Of a DNA stretch of 64,000 bases, positions 49,409 through 59,084 are shown in pieces; within the stretch, counting starts at the first letter, position 1, and the number at the start of each line of letters is the position of its first letter. Source of the stretch: Streptomyces litmocidini (GTDB taxonomy: Bacteria > Actinomycetota > Actinomycetes > Streptomycetales > Streptomycetaceae). The stretch is taken from positions 62,001 to 126,000 of the forward strand of contig NZ_BMTQ01000007.1 in the NCBI RefSeq assembly GCF_014649755.1. The letters run 5' to 3'. Under the pieces are notes generated by a model, which was not told the DNA's origin, did not search any database, and saw only the letters and a program-made list of their open reading frames with translations. The position numbers were made by a program, and so were the translations under genes.

Positions 49409-50900
49409 GGTCCCTGAGTTCCCGCTTGAGGATCTTGCCGCTGGCGTTGCGGGGGAGCGCGTCCACGAGGAGGACGCGCTTCGGCGCCTTGAAGCGGGCG
49501 AGCTTCTCGCGGGCGTGGTCGAGGAGTTCGGCCTCGGTGACCTCCCCGCGCGGGACGACGACGGCCGTGACCGCCTCGATCCACCGCTCGTCGGGGAGGC
49601 CGATGACGGCCGCCTCGGCGACCGCGGGATGGGTGTAGAGCGCGTCCTCCACCTGGCGGGAGGCGACGAGCACGCCACCGGAGTTGATGACGTCCTTCAC
49701 CCGGTCGACGATCGTGAGGTAGCCCTCCGCGTCGCGGACCGCGAGGTCCCCCGAGTGGAACCAGCCGCCCCGGAAGGCCTCCCCGGTCTCGTCGGGCTTG
49801 CGCCAGTAGCCCTCGCACAGCTGCGGGGAGCGGTAGACGATCTCCCCCGGGGTGCCGTCGGGCACGTCCTCGCCGTCCTCGCCGACGACCCGGGCCTCGA
49901 CGTGGCGCACGGGACGGCCGCAGGACTCCATCCGGCCCTCGTGCTCGTCGGGGCCGAGGACGGTGGCGAGCGGGCCGATCTCCGACTGGCCGAAGCAGTT
50001 GTAGAAGGCGAGTTCCGGGAGCCGGGCGCGCAGCCGCTCCAGGACGGGCACGGGCATGATCGAGGCCCCGTAGTAGGCCTTGCGCAGGGGCGAGAGGTCG
50101 CGGGCGGCGAAGTCCGGGTGGCCGGCGAGGGCGATCCAGACGGTCGGCGGGGCGAAGAGGCTGTCGGCACGGCCCGTCTCGATCAGCTCGAACAGGACGT
50201 CCGGGTCGGGTCCGTCGACGATCGTGTTCTCGGCGCCGACGGCGAGGTAGGGCAGCAGGAAGACGTGCATCTGCGCCGAGTGGTAGAGCGGCAGCGCGTG
50301 CACCGGCCGGTCGTCCTCGCTCAGGTCGAGGGCCTCGATCGCGCTCGCGTACTCGTGGGCGAGGGCGAGGTGGGTCATCATCGCGCCCTTGGGGAGCGCG
50401 GTGGTGCCCGAGGTGTAGAGCAGCTGGGCGAGGTCGCGGGCGTCGCGGTCGGTGAGGTACTCCTCCGGTGCGGCGAGCGCGTCGAGCAGTGAACCGGGCG
50501 CGTCCCGCAGGGCCTTGACCGCGAAGCCCTCGGGGATCCGGTCGGCGAGGGCGGGGTCGGCGAGCACGAGCGAGCTGTCCGACTGCTCCAGGACGTACGC
50601 GAGGTCCTCGCCGGTCAGGTGGTGGTTGACCGGCACGTGGATCAGGCCGGCCCGGGCGCAGGCGAGGAACGCGACGAGGTAGGCGTCCGAGTTGTGGCCG
50701 TACGTGGCGACGCGGGCGTACTCCGGCAGGGCGATCCCGTGCTCCGGCTCGCGCAGGACGGCGGCGGCCGTGGAGACGGCCGCGTCCAGCTCCGCGTACG
50801 TCCAGGTCCGGTCGGCGTACCGCACGGCGATCCGGTCGGGCACGCGCCGGGCGCTCGCGCGCAGGTGACCGTCGACGGTACGGCTGAGGAGTCGGTCCAT
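49392..50900 (-). CDS. Acyl-CoA synthetase (AMP-forming)
   Basis: 502 aa from ATG 50900 with GAGGA upstream. AMP-binding motif LAQLLYTSGTTALPKGAMMT, A5 segment FYNCFGQSEIGPLATVLGPD, then GGWFHSGDLAVRDAEGYLTI, DRVKDVINSGGVLVASRQVE and PRNASGKILKRELRDRFG with the catalytic Lys. It activates a fatty or aromatic acid to its CoA thioester; substrate not assigned. It is divergent from the secreted acylase gene, with 156 bp between them. Confidence 0.93.
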   Translation of the reverse strand: MDRLLSRTVDGHLRASARRVPDRIAVRYADRTWTYAELDAAVSTAAAVLREPEHGIALPEYARVATYGHNSDAYLVAFLACARAGLIHVPVNHHLTGEDLAYVLEQSDSSLVLADPALADRIPEGFAVKALRDAPGSLLDALAAPEEYLTDRDARDLAQLLYTSGTTALPKGAMMTHLALAHEYASAIEALDLSEDDRPVHALPLYHSAQMHVFLLPYLAVGAENTIVDGPDPDVLFELIETGRADSLFAPPTVWIALAGHPDFAARDLSPLRKAYYGASIMPVPVLERLRARLPELAFYNCFGQSEIGPLATVLGPDEHEGRMESCGRPVRHVEARVVGEDGEDVPDGTPGEIVYRSPQLCEGYWRKPDETGEAFRGGWFHSGDLAVRDAEGYLTIVDRVKDVINSGGVLVASRQVEDALYTHPAVAEAAVIGLPDERWIEAVTAVVVPRGEVTEAELLDHAREKLARFKAPKRVLLVDALPRNASGKILKRELRDRFGAS

Positions 50901-51056
50901 GCGGTGATCCTCGGCGCGGGGCACGGGAAAGGTCAAGTACCGCGCGGGGGACCGCGTCCGCCCGGACCTCGGATACCGAACGGGATGTTGACATGGGGGC
51001 GGGCAGCTGCGTGCATGGTCCGACCCGCAGTGCCCATCAGCCCGTTGGGAGGCATC

Positions 51057-53468
51057 TTGCACCTCCGTACCCGTCTGAAACACCTGGCGCTCGCCGGCGC
51101 GGCCCTCGCCGTCGTCACGGCCTCGCTGCCCGGCGCGGCGGCCGCCGACTCCGGCGGCCGGGAACGTCACCCCGCCGACCGGGGCCTGTCGGCCGTCATC
51201 CGCTACACCGAGTACGGCATCCCGCACATCGTGGCGAAGGACTACGCGGACCTCGGGTTCGGCACGGGCTGGGCCCAGGCCGCCGACCAGGTCTGTGTGC
51301 TCGCCGACGGCTTCCTGACCGTGAACGGGGAACGCTCCCGGCACTTCGGCCCGGACGCCGCCCCCGACGGCTCGCTCTCCTCCGCCGCCACGAACCTCTC
51401 CAGCGACCTGTACTTCCGCGGCGTGAAGGAGGCGGGAACGGTCGAGGACCTGCTCGGCACCCCGGCACCGGCCGGGCCGAGCCGGGAGCTGAAGGAGCTG
51501 ATGCGCGGCTGGGCGGCCGGTTACAACGCCTGGCTGCGGAAGAACCGCGTCACCGATCCGGCCTGCGCGGACGCCGACTGGGTCCGTCCGGTGACCGCGC
51601 TCGACGTGGCCCGGCGCGGCTTCGCCGTCTCGGTGCTCGGCGGCCAGGGCCGGGCCGTGGACGGCATCACGGCCGCCCGGCCGCCGGCCGTTCCCCCGGC
51701 GACCACCGCGCGCACCGCCGGTCCGGCCCCCGGCTCCGTCCCCGATCCGGACGAGGCCGCCGAGGCGGCGCGTGCGCTGTTCGCCCCCGAGAACGCCACC
51801 ATGGGCTCCAACGCCGTCGCGTTCTCCGGGGCCACGACGGCGAACGGGCGCGGGCTCCTCCTGGGGAACCCGCACTACCCGTGGCAGGGCGGCCGCCGGT
51901 TCTGGCAGTCGCAGCAGACCATCCCGGGCGAACTGAACGTCTCCGGCGCCTCGCTCCTGGGCACGGCCGTCGTCAACATCGGCTTCAACGACGAGGTCGC
52001 CTGGAGCCACACCGTCGCCACCGGGGTACCGCTCAACCTGCACCAGCTGACGCTCGCGCCCGGGGACCCGACCTCCTACCTGGTGGACGGGAAGCCGGAG
52101 CGGATGACCCCGCGCGCGGTGACCGTGGCCGTGAAGGACGGCGCACCCGTCACCCGTACCCAGTGGTGGACCCGGTACGGGCCGGTCGTCGGCGGCCTCG
52201 GGCCGCAGTTGCCGCTGCCGTGGACCGCGACCACGGCGTACGCGCTGAACGACCCCAACGCGCTCAACCTGCGGGGCTCCGACACCGCGCTCGGCTTCGG
52301 CAGGGCCCGCTCCACGCAGGACGTCGCCGACGTCCTGGAGCGCACGCAGGGCCTGCCCTGGGTCAACACGATCGCGGCGGACTCCGCGGGGCACTCGCTC
52401 TTCACCCAGTCCCAGGTGCTCCCCCGGATCACCGACGAGCTCGCCGCGCGCTGCTCCACCCCGCTCGGCCGGGCCACCTACCCGGCCTCGGGGGTCGCCG
52501 TGCTCGACGGCTCGCGGTCGGACTGCGCGCTCGGCTCCGACCCGGACGCGGTGCAGCCGGGCGTCTTCGGTCCGGCGAAGATGCCGGTCCTGCGGGACGC
52601 GCCGTACGTGGAGAACTCCAACGACAGCGCCTGGCTGACCAACGCCGACCGGCCGCTGACCGGCTACGAGCGGATCTTCGGCACGGTCGCGACGCCGCGC
52701 TCGCTGCGCACCCGGGGCGGGATCGAGGACGTGGCGGCGATGGCCGACGGGGGCCGGCTCACGGTGGCCGACCTCCAGCGCCGGCAGTTCGCGAACCGGG
52801 CGCCGGCCGGTGACCTGGCGGCCGCCGACGCGGCCGGGGCGTGCGCGTCGGCGCTGCCGGAGGATCCGGAGGTCTGCCGGGTGATCGGGGCCTGGGACCG
52901 GACGATGGACACCGGCAGCCGGGGCGCGCTGCTCTTCGACCGGTTCTGGCGGAGGTTCACGGGGACGGTGAAGCCGGCCGACCAGTGGAAGGTGCCGTTC
53001 TCGGCGGCCGACCCGGTCCGCACCCCGAACACCCTGAACACCGGGGTGCCGGAGTTCGCGAAGGCCCTCGCGGGCGCGGCGGCGGAGCTGCGGGCGGCGG
53101 GCATCGCGCTGGACGCGCCGCTCGGCGCCCACCAGTTCGTCGTACGGAACGGGGAGCGGATCCCGGTGAGCGGCGGGACCGAGTCGCTGGGCGTCTGGAA
53201 CAAGGCCGAGCCCGTGTGGAACGCGGCGGGCGGCGGCTACGTGGAGGTCGCGCACGGGACCAGCCACGTGCAGGCCGTGGGTTGGGACGGCGGCCGGTGC
53301 CCGGTGGCCCGCACCCTGCTCTCGTACTCCCAGTCGTCGAACCCGGCGTCCCCGCACTACAGCGACCAGACCCGGCTGTTCGCGGACGAGCGCTGGGTGA
53401 CCTCACGGTTCTGCGAGAAGGACATCCTGCGCTCGCCCGCGCTGAAGGTGGTCGTCGTCAGGGGGTGA
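51057..53468 (+). CDS. Secreted penicillin acylase/AHL acylase family Ntn-hydrolase
   Basis: 803 aa from TTG 51057, supported by GGAGG 4 nt upstream and by a proper signal peptide (LKHLALAGAALAVVTASLPG...AAAD); this equals the length I recall for streptomycete AhlM. Order: alpha chain from about residue 40 (AVIRYTEYGIPHIVAKDYAD LGFGTGWAQA), a linker, autoproteolysis site before the nucleophile in NATMGSNAVAFSG (Ser251), then beta chain with GLLLGNPHYPWQGGRRFWQS and VAWSHTVATGVPLNLHQL. It deacylates lipopeptides, penicillins or acyl-homoserine lactones outside the cell. Confidence 0.93.
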   Translation: MHLRTRLKHLALAGAALAVVTASLPGAAAADSGGRERHPADRGLSAVIRYTEYGIPHIVAKDYADLGFGTGWAQAADQVCVLADGFLTVNGERSRHFGPDAAPDGSLSSAATNLSSDLYFRGVKEAGTVEDLLGTPAPAGPSRELKELMRGWAAGYNAWLRKNRVTDPACADADWVRPVTALDVARRGFAVSVLGGQGRAVDGITAARPPAVPPATTARTAGPAPGSVPDPDEAAEAARALFAPENATMGSNAVAFSGATTANGRGLLLGNPHYPWQGGRRFWQSQQTIPGELNVSGASLLGTAVVNIGFNDEVAWSHTVATGVPLNLHQLTLAPGDPTSYLVDGKPERMTPRAVTVAVKDGAPVTRTQWWTRYGPVVGGLGPQLPLPWTATTAYALNDPNALNLRGSDTALGFGRARSTQDVADVLERTQGLPWVNTIAADSAGHSLFTQSQVLPRITDELAARCSTPLGRATYPASGVAVLDGSRSDCALGSDPDAVQPGVFGPAKMPVLRDAPYVENSNDSAWLTNADRPLTGYERIFGTVATPRSLRTRGGIEDVAAMADGGRLTVADLQRRQFANRAPAGDLAAADAAGACASALPEDPEVCRVIGAWDRTMDTGSRGALLFDRFWRRFTGTVKPADQWKVPFSAADPVRTPNTLNTGVPEFAKALAGAAAELRAAGIALDAPLGAHQFVVRNGERIPVSGGTESLGVWNKAEPVWNAAGGGYVEVAHGTSHVQAVGWDGGRCPVARTLLSYSQSSNPASPHYSDQTRLFADERWVTSRFCEKDILRSPALKVVVVRG

Positions 53469-53477
53469 ACCCGCCCG

Positions 53478-54584
53478 TCACGGGCTGAACGAGAGGAACA
53501 CGAAGGCGGCGAAGATCGCGAGATGGACGCTGCCCTGGAGGAGCGTGGCGCGCCCCGGCACCACCGTCAGGGCGCTCACCACGGCCGTGAGCACGAGCAG
53601 CACCATGTGGAGGGGCCCCAGGCCGAGGATCAGGGGCCCCTCCAGCCAGATCGAGGCGAGCGCGATCGACGGGATCGTCAGGCCGATGCTGGCGATGGCC
53701 GATCCGTACGCCAGGTTCATGCTGGTCTGCATGCGGTCCCGGCTCGCCGCGCGCACGGCGGCGAGGGTCTCGGGCAGCAGCACCATCAGGGCGATGACGA
53801 CGCCGACGACCGCCTTGGGCAGGCCCGCGGAGGCGACGGCGTCCTCGATGGTGGGCGAGACGAGCTTGGCGTTGCCGACGACGGCGACGAGGGCGACCAC
53901 GAGCAGGCCGAGGCTGAACCAGGCGTCGCTGGTGGTCGGCGGCGCGGCGTGCTCGTCCTCCGACTCCGGGATCCCCCGGTCCGGGCGCGGCACGGGCAGG
54001 AAGTAGTCGCGGTGCCGGATCGTCTGGACGCCGACGAAGACCCCGTAGAGGAGCAGGGAGGCGACGGCGGCGAAGGCCAGCTGCCCGGCGGAGAACTCGG
54101 GACCGGGGTGGGTCGTCGTGAACGTCGGCAGGACCAGGGTCATGGTCGCGAGGGTGCAGACGACGGCGAGTTCGCCGCCGGAGCCCTCCGCGTTGAAGAC
54201 GGCGATCCGGTTGCGCAGCGCGCCGACGAGCAGCGAGAGGCCGACGATGCCGTTGCAGGTGATCATGACGGCGGCGAAGACCGTGTCCCGGGCGTAGCTC
54301 GTCGCCTTGTCGCCCCCTCCGATCATCAGCATGACGATCAGTCCGACCTCGATGACGGTGACGGCCACGGCGAGGACGAGGGAGCCGAAGGGTTCGCCGA
54401 TGCGGTGGGCGATGACCTCGGCGTGGTGGACGGCCGAGAGCACCGCGGCGAACAGGCAGACGACGATGATCGCCACCGCGAAGCCCGGGAGCTCGCGCCC
54501 CCAGGCCAGACCGAGCACGAGCGCCGCCACCACCGGCCCCCAGGTGGTCCACTGCCGTGTCCATGCCGCCGTGCTCGAACCCAT
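53478..54584 (-). CDS. Calcium/proton antiporter, ChaA type
   Basis: 368 aa from ATG 54584. Eleven hydrophobic helices in two halves, each with a cation-binding acidic helix: GEPFGSLVLAVAVTVIEVGL (Glu in VIEVGL) and ALMVLLPETLAAVRAASRDR (Glu in LPET), followed by NLAYGSAIASIGLTIPSIAL. This is the CaCA superfamily ChaA signature. It exports Ca2+ or Na+ in exchange for H+. It converges with the acylase gene with only 9 bp between stops. Confidence 0.9.
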   Translation of the reverse strand: MGSSTAAWTRQWTTWGPVVAALVLGLAWGRELPGFAVAIIVVCLFAAVLSAVHHAEVIAHRIGEPFGSLVLAVAVTVIEVGLIVMLMIGGGDKATSYARDTVFAAVMITCNGIVGLSLLVGALRNRIAVFNAEGSGGELAVVCTLATMTLVLPTFTTTHPGPEFSAGQLAFAAVASLLLYGVFVGVQTIRHRDYFLPVPRPDRGIPESEDEHAAPPTTSDAWFSLGLLVVALVAVVGNAKLVSPTIEDAVASAGLPKAVVGVVIALMVLLPETLAAVRAASRDRMQTSMNLAYGSAIASIGLTIPSIALASIWLEGPLILGLGPLHMVLLVLTAVVSALTVVPGRATLLQGSVHLAIFAAFVFLSFSP

Positions 54585-55006
54585 GATCCGCATCCTGCCA
54601 CAAGGAGGGCTTTTCTCCCGTTTCGTTCGGTCGTCACGATCGGTGGGACCGCACTCACGGGCGGCGGGGGTCCCGACGACGGGGCGGGGTGACGGCCGGG
54701 CCGGTCCGCCGCCGGGCCGGGGTCCGCCAGCCCTCCCGCTCTCACCGGTGGAGCCGATTCCGGGGTGAATCGCTGTACAAATCACGACAAAAGCATGCCT
54801 TCAGGGCTAGATTCCCCTTTCAGTGGGCGGTCGAGCACCGGCGTCTGTCACTTCCTCGATCAGCGGCATCGACGGAGACCGGCGGGCACGGCGGGGACGA
54901 GCGGGGCGGCGCTGTTCGGGCCCGCCGTCTCCCGGCCCGCCGGTCGATCCCCCGCCCGGTCGGCGGTCACCGCCCCAACGGAACGCTCCCGTCCACGAGG
55001 AACGCC
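54585..55006. other. Intergenic region between divergent chaA-like and arcD-like genes
   Basis: About 420 bp without a gene. An AT-richer stretch at 54770-54815 includes GACAAA and TAGATT separated by 16 bp, a possible promoter for the arginine genes. No obvious ArgR or FNR-type palindrome was recognised. Confidence 0.4.
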
Positions 55007-56467
55007 ATGACCCATGCGGAAACCAGTACCGAGGCCTCCTCCGGCGGCCCCCCGCCCACGGCCAAGCTGACCCTGCTGACGCTCACCGCCATGGTCGTCG
55101 GCTCCATGGTCGGAGCGGGCGTCTTCTCCCTGCCGCGGCGGTTCGCCCAGGAGACCGGCGTCGCGGGCGCGCTGATCGCCTGGACGGTCGCCGGCCTCGG
55201 CATGCTGATGCTCGCCTTCGTCTTCCAGACCCTCGCGGTCCGGCGCCCGGACCTGGACGCCGGCGTCTACGCGTACGCCAAGGCCGGCTTCGGCGAGTAC
55301 CTCGGCTTCTTCTCCGCCTTCGGCTACTGGGCCAGCGCCTGCGTCGGCAACGTGACCTACTGGGTCCTGATCATGTCGACGATCGGTGCCGTCGCCCCGG
55401 CGCTGGGCGACGGCGACACCGCCCTCGCCATCGTCCTGTCCTCCGTCGGGCTCTGGTGCTTCTTCCTCCTCATCCGCCGGGGGGTGAAGGAGGCGGCCAC
55501 GATCAACCGGATCGTCACCGTCGCCAAGGTCGTCCCCATCGTCGTCTTCGTCATCCTGGCGCTCTTCTCCTTCGACCCGTCCGTCTTCGCGGACAACTTC
55601 GGCGGTGCCGACTACGCGGGCTCCCTTTTCGACCAGGTCCGCGGCACGATGCTCGCCACCGTCTTCGTCTTCCTCGGCGTCGAGGGCGCGAGCGTCTACT
55701 CGCGGCACGCCAAGCGCCGGGAGGACGTCGGACGGGCCACGATCCTGGGCTTCCTCAGCGTCTTCGCGGTCTTCGCCTCGGTGACCATCGTGTCGTACGG
55801 CATCCTGCCGATGGGCGAGATCGCCGAGCTCCGGCAGCCCTCCATGGCGGGCGTCCTGGAGGCCGCCGTCGGCACCTGGGGCAAGGCCTTCGTCAGCGTC
55901 GGCCTGATCGTCTCCGTGCTCGGCGCCTATCTCGCCTGGACGCTGATGGCCGCCGAGGTGCTGTTCGTCGCGGCGAAGGACAAGGACATGCCCCGCTTCC
56001 TCGGGCGCTCCAGCGGCGACGACGTCCCGGTCCCGGCCCTGCTCATGACGACGTCCCTCAGCCAGGTCGTCCTGGTCGTCACGGCCTTCTCCGACGACGC
56101 GTTCAACTTCGCCCTCGACCTGACGAGCGCCCTGAGTCTCATCCCCTTCCTCCTGGCCGCCGCCTTCGCCGTGAAGATCGCGCTGCGGCCGCGGGCGGAG
56201 CGGGTGGTCGGGCGCGGCACCCGGCGGGAACTGGTCGTCGCCGTCGTCGCCACCCTCTACACGGCGTTCCTCCTCTACGCGGCCGGACTCAAGTTCGTCC
56301 TCGTCTCCTTCATCCTCTACGCCCCCGCCACCTTCCTGTTCGTCAAGGCCAGGCGGGAGCAGGACCGGCGCCTCTTCTCCCCCGTCGAGGCCGTCATCTG
56401 CGCGGTCTCCGTCGTCGGGGCCGTCATCGGTGTCATCGCCCTCGCCGCCGGCTGGATCGAGCTCTGA
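55007..56467 (+). CDS. arcD: Arginine/ornithine antiporter-type amino acid permease
   Basis: 486 aa from ATG 55007. APC-superfamily permease with 12 or more helices: TLTAMVVGSMVGAGVFSLPR (unwound TM1 with GAGVFSLP), GVYAYAKAGFGEYLGFFSAF, FVFLGVEGASVYSRHAKRRE (TM6/loop of basic amino acid antiporters) and SLSQVVLVVTAF. The family exchanges arginine for ornithine or similar. The neighbour 42 bp downstream is arginine deiminase, so uptake of arginine for the deiminase reaction is likely. Ornithine exchange is less certain because no ornithine carbamoyltransferase is nearby. Confidence 0.88.
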   Translation: MTHAETSTEASSGGPPPTAKLTLLTLTAMVVGSMVGAGVFSLPRRFAQETGVAGALIAWTVAGLGMLMLAFVFQTLAVRRPDLDAGVYAYAKAGFGEYLGFFSAFGYWASACVGNVTYWVLIMSTIGAVAPALGDGDTALAIVLSSVGLWCFFLLIRRGVKEAATINRIVTVAKVVPIVVFVILALFSFDPSVFADNFGGADYAGSLFDQVRGTMLATVFVFLGVEGASVYSRHAKRREDVGRATILGFLSVFAVFASVTIVSYGILPMGEIAELRQPSMAGVLEAAVGTWGKAFVSVGLIVSVLGAYLAWTLMAAEVLFVAAKDKDMPRFLGRSSGDDVPVPALLMTTSLSQVVLVVTAFSDDAFNFALDLTSALSLIPFLLAAAFAVKIALRPRAERVVGRGTRRELVVAVVATLYTAFLLYAAGLKFVLVSFILYAPATFLFVKARREQDRRLFSPVEAVICAVSVVGAVIGVIALAAGWIEL

Positions 56468-56509
56468 ACCCGCCGGGACACGTTCCCGGCCCCCTCGGAA
56501 AGGTTGACC

Positions 56510-57775
56510 ATGACACACACCGAGACCAGCTCCGCCCCGTCCGCGCTCGGCGTCCACTCCGAGGTCGGGCGCCTGCGCAAGGTCCTGGTCTGCTCACCCG
56601 GCCTCGCGCACCGGCGGCTGACCCCGACCAACTCCGACGACCTGCTCTTCGACGACGTCATGTGGGTGGAGAACGCCCAGCGCGACCACGCCGACTTCGT
56701 CGACGAACTCACCCGGCGCGGTGTCGACGTCGTCGAGCTGCACCAGCTGCTCGCCGAGACCATGGCGATCCCCGAGGCGAAGGACTGGCTCCTCGACCGG
56801 AAGATCGTGCCCAACGAGGTCGGTCTCGGCCTGGTCGACGACACCCGCGCCTTCCTCGACTCCCTCGCCCCGCGGGAGCTGGCCGAGTTCCTCATCGGCG
56901 GACTGTCCACGGTCGACCTGCCCGAGGAGTTCCGCTCCGGGTACGTGTCCCTCGCCCGGGAAGGCGTCGGGGCGCGCGAGTACCTCATGCCGCCGCTGCC
57001 GAACACGCTCTACACCCGCGACACCACCTGCTGGCTGTACGGCGGACTCACCCTCAACCCGCTGTACTGGCCCGCCCGTCACGGCGAGACGCTCCTCATG
57101 AAGGCCGTCTACGCCTTCCACCCCGACTTCAAGGACGCGACCGTCTGGTGGGGCGACCCCGAACAGGACTGGGGGCAGGCCACCTTCGAGGGCGGCGACA
57201 TCATGCCGGTCGGCAACGGGGTCGTCCTCATGGGCATGAGCGAGCGCACCTCGCGCCAGGCCATCACCCAGGTCGCCGCCGCCCTCTTCAGGAACGGCGC
57301 CGCCGAGCACGTGATCGTGGCCGGCATGCCGAAGCTGCGCGCGGCCATGCACCTCGACACCGTGTTCACCTTCGCGGACCGCGACATCGTCACGCTCTAT
57401 CCGACGATCACGGACGCCATCCACACGTTCTCGCTGCGTCCGAGCGACAAGGCGCCGGGCGTCGACATCGCCGACGAGGGCGGCACCCCGTTCGTCGACG
57501 TCGTCGCCAAGGGCCTCGGCCTGTCCGAGCTCCGGGTGATCGAGACCGGCGGAGACGTCTACGCCTCCGAGCGCCAGCAGTGGGACAGCGGCAACAACGC
57601 CGTCGCGGTCGAACCCGGTGTCGTCTTCACGTACGACCGCAACACCCAGACCAACGCCCTGCTGCGCGGGGCGGGGGTGGAGGTCATCAACATCGTCGGT
57701 GCCGAACTCGGCCGCGGGCGCGGCGGCGGCCACTGCATGACCTGCCCGCTGATCCGCGACGCGGTCGACTTCTGA
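56510..57775 (+). CDS. arcA: Arginine deiminase
   Basis: 421 aa from ATG 56510 with GGAAAGG upstream; a TTG at 56504 is less likely. Guanidino-modifying enzyme fold: VHSEVGRLRKVLVCSPG at the start, PPLPNTLYTRDTTCWLYGGL, ATFEGGDIMPVGNGVVLMGM (substrate-binding Asp), HLDTVFTFADRDIVTLYP (catalytic His) and the nucleophile in GRGGGHCMTCPLIRDAV (Cys409). It hydrolyses arginine to citrulline and ammonia. arcB and arcC, which would recover ATP, are absent from the window, so the pathway may serve acid or anoxic stress, or complete elsewhere. Confidence 0.96.
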   Translation: MTHTETSSAPSALGVHSEVGRLRKVLVCSPGLAHRRLTPTNSDDLLFDDVMWVENAQRDHADFVDELTRRGVDVVELHQLLAETMAIPEAKDWLLDRKIVPNEVGLGLVDDTRAFLDSLAPRELAEFLIGGLSTVDLPEEFRSGYVSLAREGVGAREYLMPPLPNTLYTRDTTCWLYGGLTLNPLYWPARHGETLLMKAVYAFHPDFKDATVWWGDPEQDWGQATFEGGDIMPVGNGVVLMGMSERTSRQAITQVAAALFRNGAAEHVIVAGMPKLRAAMHLDTVFTFADRDIVTLYPTITDAIHTFSLRPSDKAPGVDIADEGGTPFVDVVAKGLGLSELRVIETGGDVYASERQQWDSGNNAVAVEPGVVFTYDRNTQTNALLRGAGVEVINIVGAELGRGRGGGHCMTCPLIRDAVDF

Positions 57776-57800
57776 GCCGCCCCGCCGCGTTCCGGCGCGC

Positions 57801-57841
57801 ACGGCGCCGCGGACTCCCCGGAAGGGAGTCGGCGGCGCCGT
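57801..57841. terminator. Hairpin terminator between arcA and the DUF1269 gene
   Basis: A 10-bp outer stem (ACGGCGCCGC 57801-57810 with 57832-57841), one mismatch, then a GACTCC/GGAGTC inner stem with a GAAG-containing loop, 25 bp after the arcA stop between convergent genes. Confidence 0.8.
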
Positions 57842-57884
57842 CGCGTGCGCCGGCGGGGTCCCCGGACGGCGGTACGGCCCGGGG

Positions 57885-58391
57885 TCAGGCCGTCGTCCCG
57901 GAGGCGGGACCGGCGAGCTGCTCGGCGAGTTCCCGCTCGCTCTCCTCCGGCAGGGAGGTCTTGAGGACGGTCCCGCGGAAGGGCTCCATGGCCGCGGCGA
58001 ACCGGTCCTCGGTGATCTTGGAGGCCAGGATCACGACGGCCGCCGAACCGGGTTCGAGGAGGTCGCTCACCTTCTTGCGGAACCCGTTGTCGACGCCCAT
58101 CTGGGTCAGCTTGCCGATGATGCCCCCGAGGGCCGCGCCCACCACCCCGATGCCGGGAGTGAGGACGAGGATGCCGAGGACCATTCCCCAGAGCGCACCG
58201 GCCGTGGCCGAGAGGGCGATCTCCTCGCGTCTGGCGGGGGTGTCCACATGGGTCTCGCCGTCCTCGTCGACCCTGACGACGGCGAGGCCCTTCAGTTCGA
58301 CGACGTGGTCGTCACGGAGGGCCTGAACCGCTTTGAAGGCCTTGGTCGCGACCTCGTGGTCGTCGTAGCCGATGACGATGAGTTCGGACAT
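57885..58391 (-). CDS. DUF1269 glycine-zipper membrane protein
   Basis: 168 aa. A ferredoxin-like start (MSELIVIGYDDHEVATKAFK AVQAL, then VVELKGLAVVRVDEDGETHV) is followed by a glycine-rich membrane hairpin (AGALWGMVLGILVLTPGIGV VGAALGGIIGKL) and a second ferredoxin-like part (AAVVILASKITEDRFAAAME). DUF1269 proteins are common in stress-linked operons and may form membrane channels or sensors; function unproven. It is the last gene of a minus-strand operon (14-nt gap from the lipoprotein gene). A decayed paralogue lies upstream at 60.2-60.6 kb. Confidence 0.9.
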   Translation of the reverse strand: MSELIVIGYDDHEVATKAFKAVQALRDDHVVELKGLAVVRVDEDGETHVDTPARREEIALSATAGALWGMVLGILVLTPGIGVVGAALGGIIGKLTQMGVDNGFRKKVSDLLEPGSAAVVILASKITEDRFAAAMEPFRGTVLKTSLPEESERELAEQLAGPASGTTA

Positions 58392-58405
58392 GCGGTGATC
58401 CTTTC

Positions 58406-59047
58406 TCAGTACCTCTGCGCTTTGGTGAGCCGCGGCGTGAGCACCGGCTCGGGGGGCTGCCGGCTGATGACCAGGGGCTGCCGCCGCTCGCCGGGCGCGA
58501 GGTCCTCGGCGCCCACGAACTGGGTCTCGACGACCTTGCCCGACGGGTCGAGGAAGTCGACCTGGACGGCGTAGGACGCCTTCGCGCTCGTCTTGTTGGT
58601 GATGGTGACGACGACGGTGAGCAGGCCGTTCGTGTCGGCCCGGGGCTTGCCGGTCATCCCGACCTCGTTCAGGGCGTTCCCGCTGCCCTCGACCCCCTTC
58701 AGGGCGTTCTCCGCCGCCTGCCGGGAGCGTTCCACCTCGGCGCCGACCGACGCCTGGCGCGACGCCTCCCGCGCGGAGGCCGAGGCGGACGCGGACGAGG
58801 CCGAGGCCTGGGCGGACGCGATCCGCGACTTCGCCGCCGAGGCGACGGAGGAGGGATGGTCGCCGGAGAACGACGCGGTGTCGGGCGCCGTGGGACGATC
58901 GCTGAACGCGGGCGTGCCGGAGTCGTTCCCGTCCGAGCCGCAGGACACCAGGGCGACCGCGCCGAGCGCGGTCGTGAGGACGGCGGCGACGGCGCTCGCC
59001 GCCCGGGCACGGACCGGCCCGCTCCCGCGGGACGATGGGGTGTTCAT
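58406..59047 (-). CDS. Putative lipoprotein with FxLYD-like domain
   Basis: 213 aa. A lipoprotein signal (AAVLTTALGAVALVSCGSDG, lipobox LVSC) is followed by a disordered Ser/Ala-rich stretch (SASSASASASAREASRQAS) and a C-terminal beta-sandwich like FxLYD domains (GLLTVVVTITNKTSAKASYA, then VQVDFLDPSGKVVETQFVGA). It should be anchored to the outer membrane face. No ligand is known. It sits between the baeRF gene and the DUF1269 gene in one operon. Confidence 0.8.
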   Translation of the reverse strand: MNTPSSRGSGPVRARAASAVAAVLTTALGAVALVSCGSDGNDSGTPAFSDRPTAPDTASFSGDHPSSVASAAKSRIASAQASASSASASASAREASRQASVGAEVERSRQAAENALKGVEGSGNALNEVGMTGKPRADTNGLLTVVVTITNKTSAKASYAVQVDFLDPSGKVVETQFVGAEDLAPGERRQPLVISRQPPEPVLTPRLTKAQRY

Positions 59048-59084
59048 GGGGGATCCTTCCGATGGCGTACGGTCCGCTTCGGCG

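Noticed and set aside
50619..51056. Long N-terminal extension of the acylase frame, including ATG 50985
   Set aside because: The TTG at 51057 has a GGAGG site and begins a normal signal peptide. The upstream part overlaps the divergent acyl-CoA synthetase gene.
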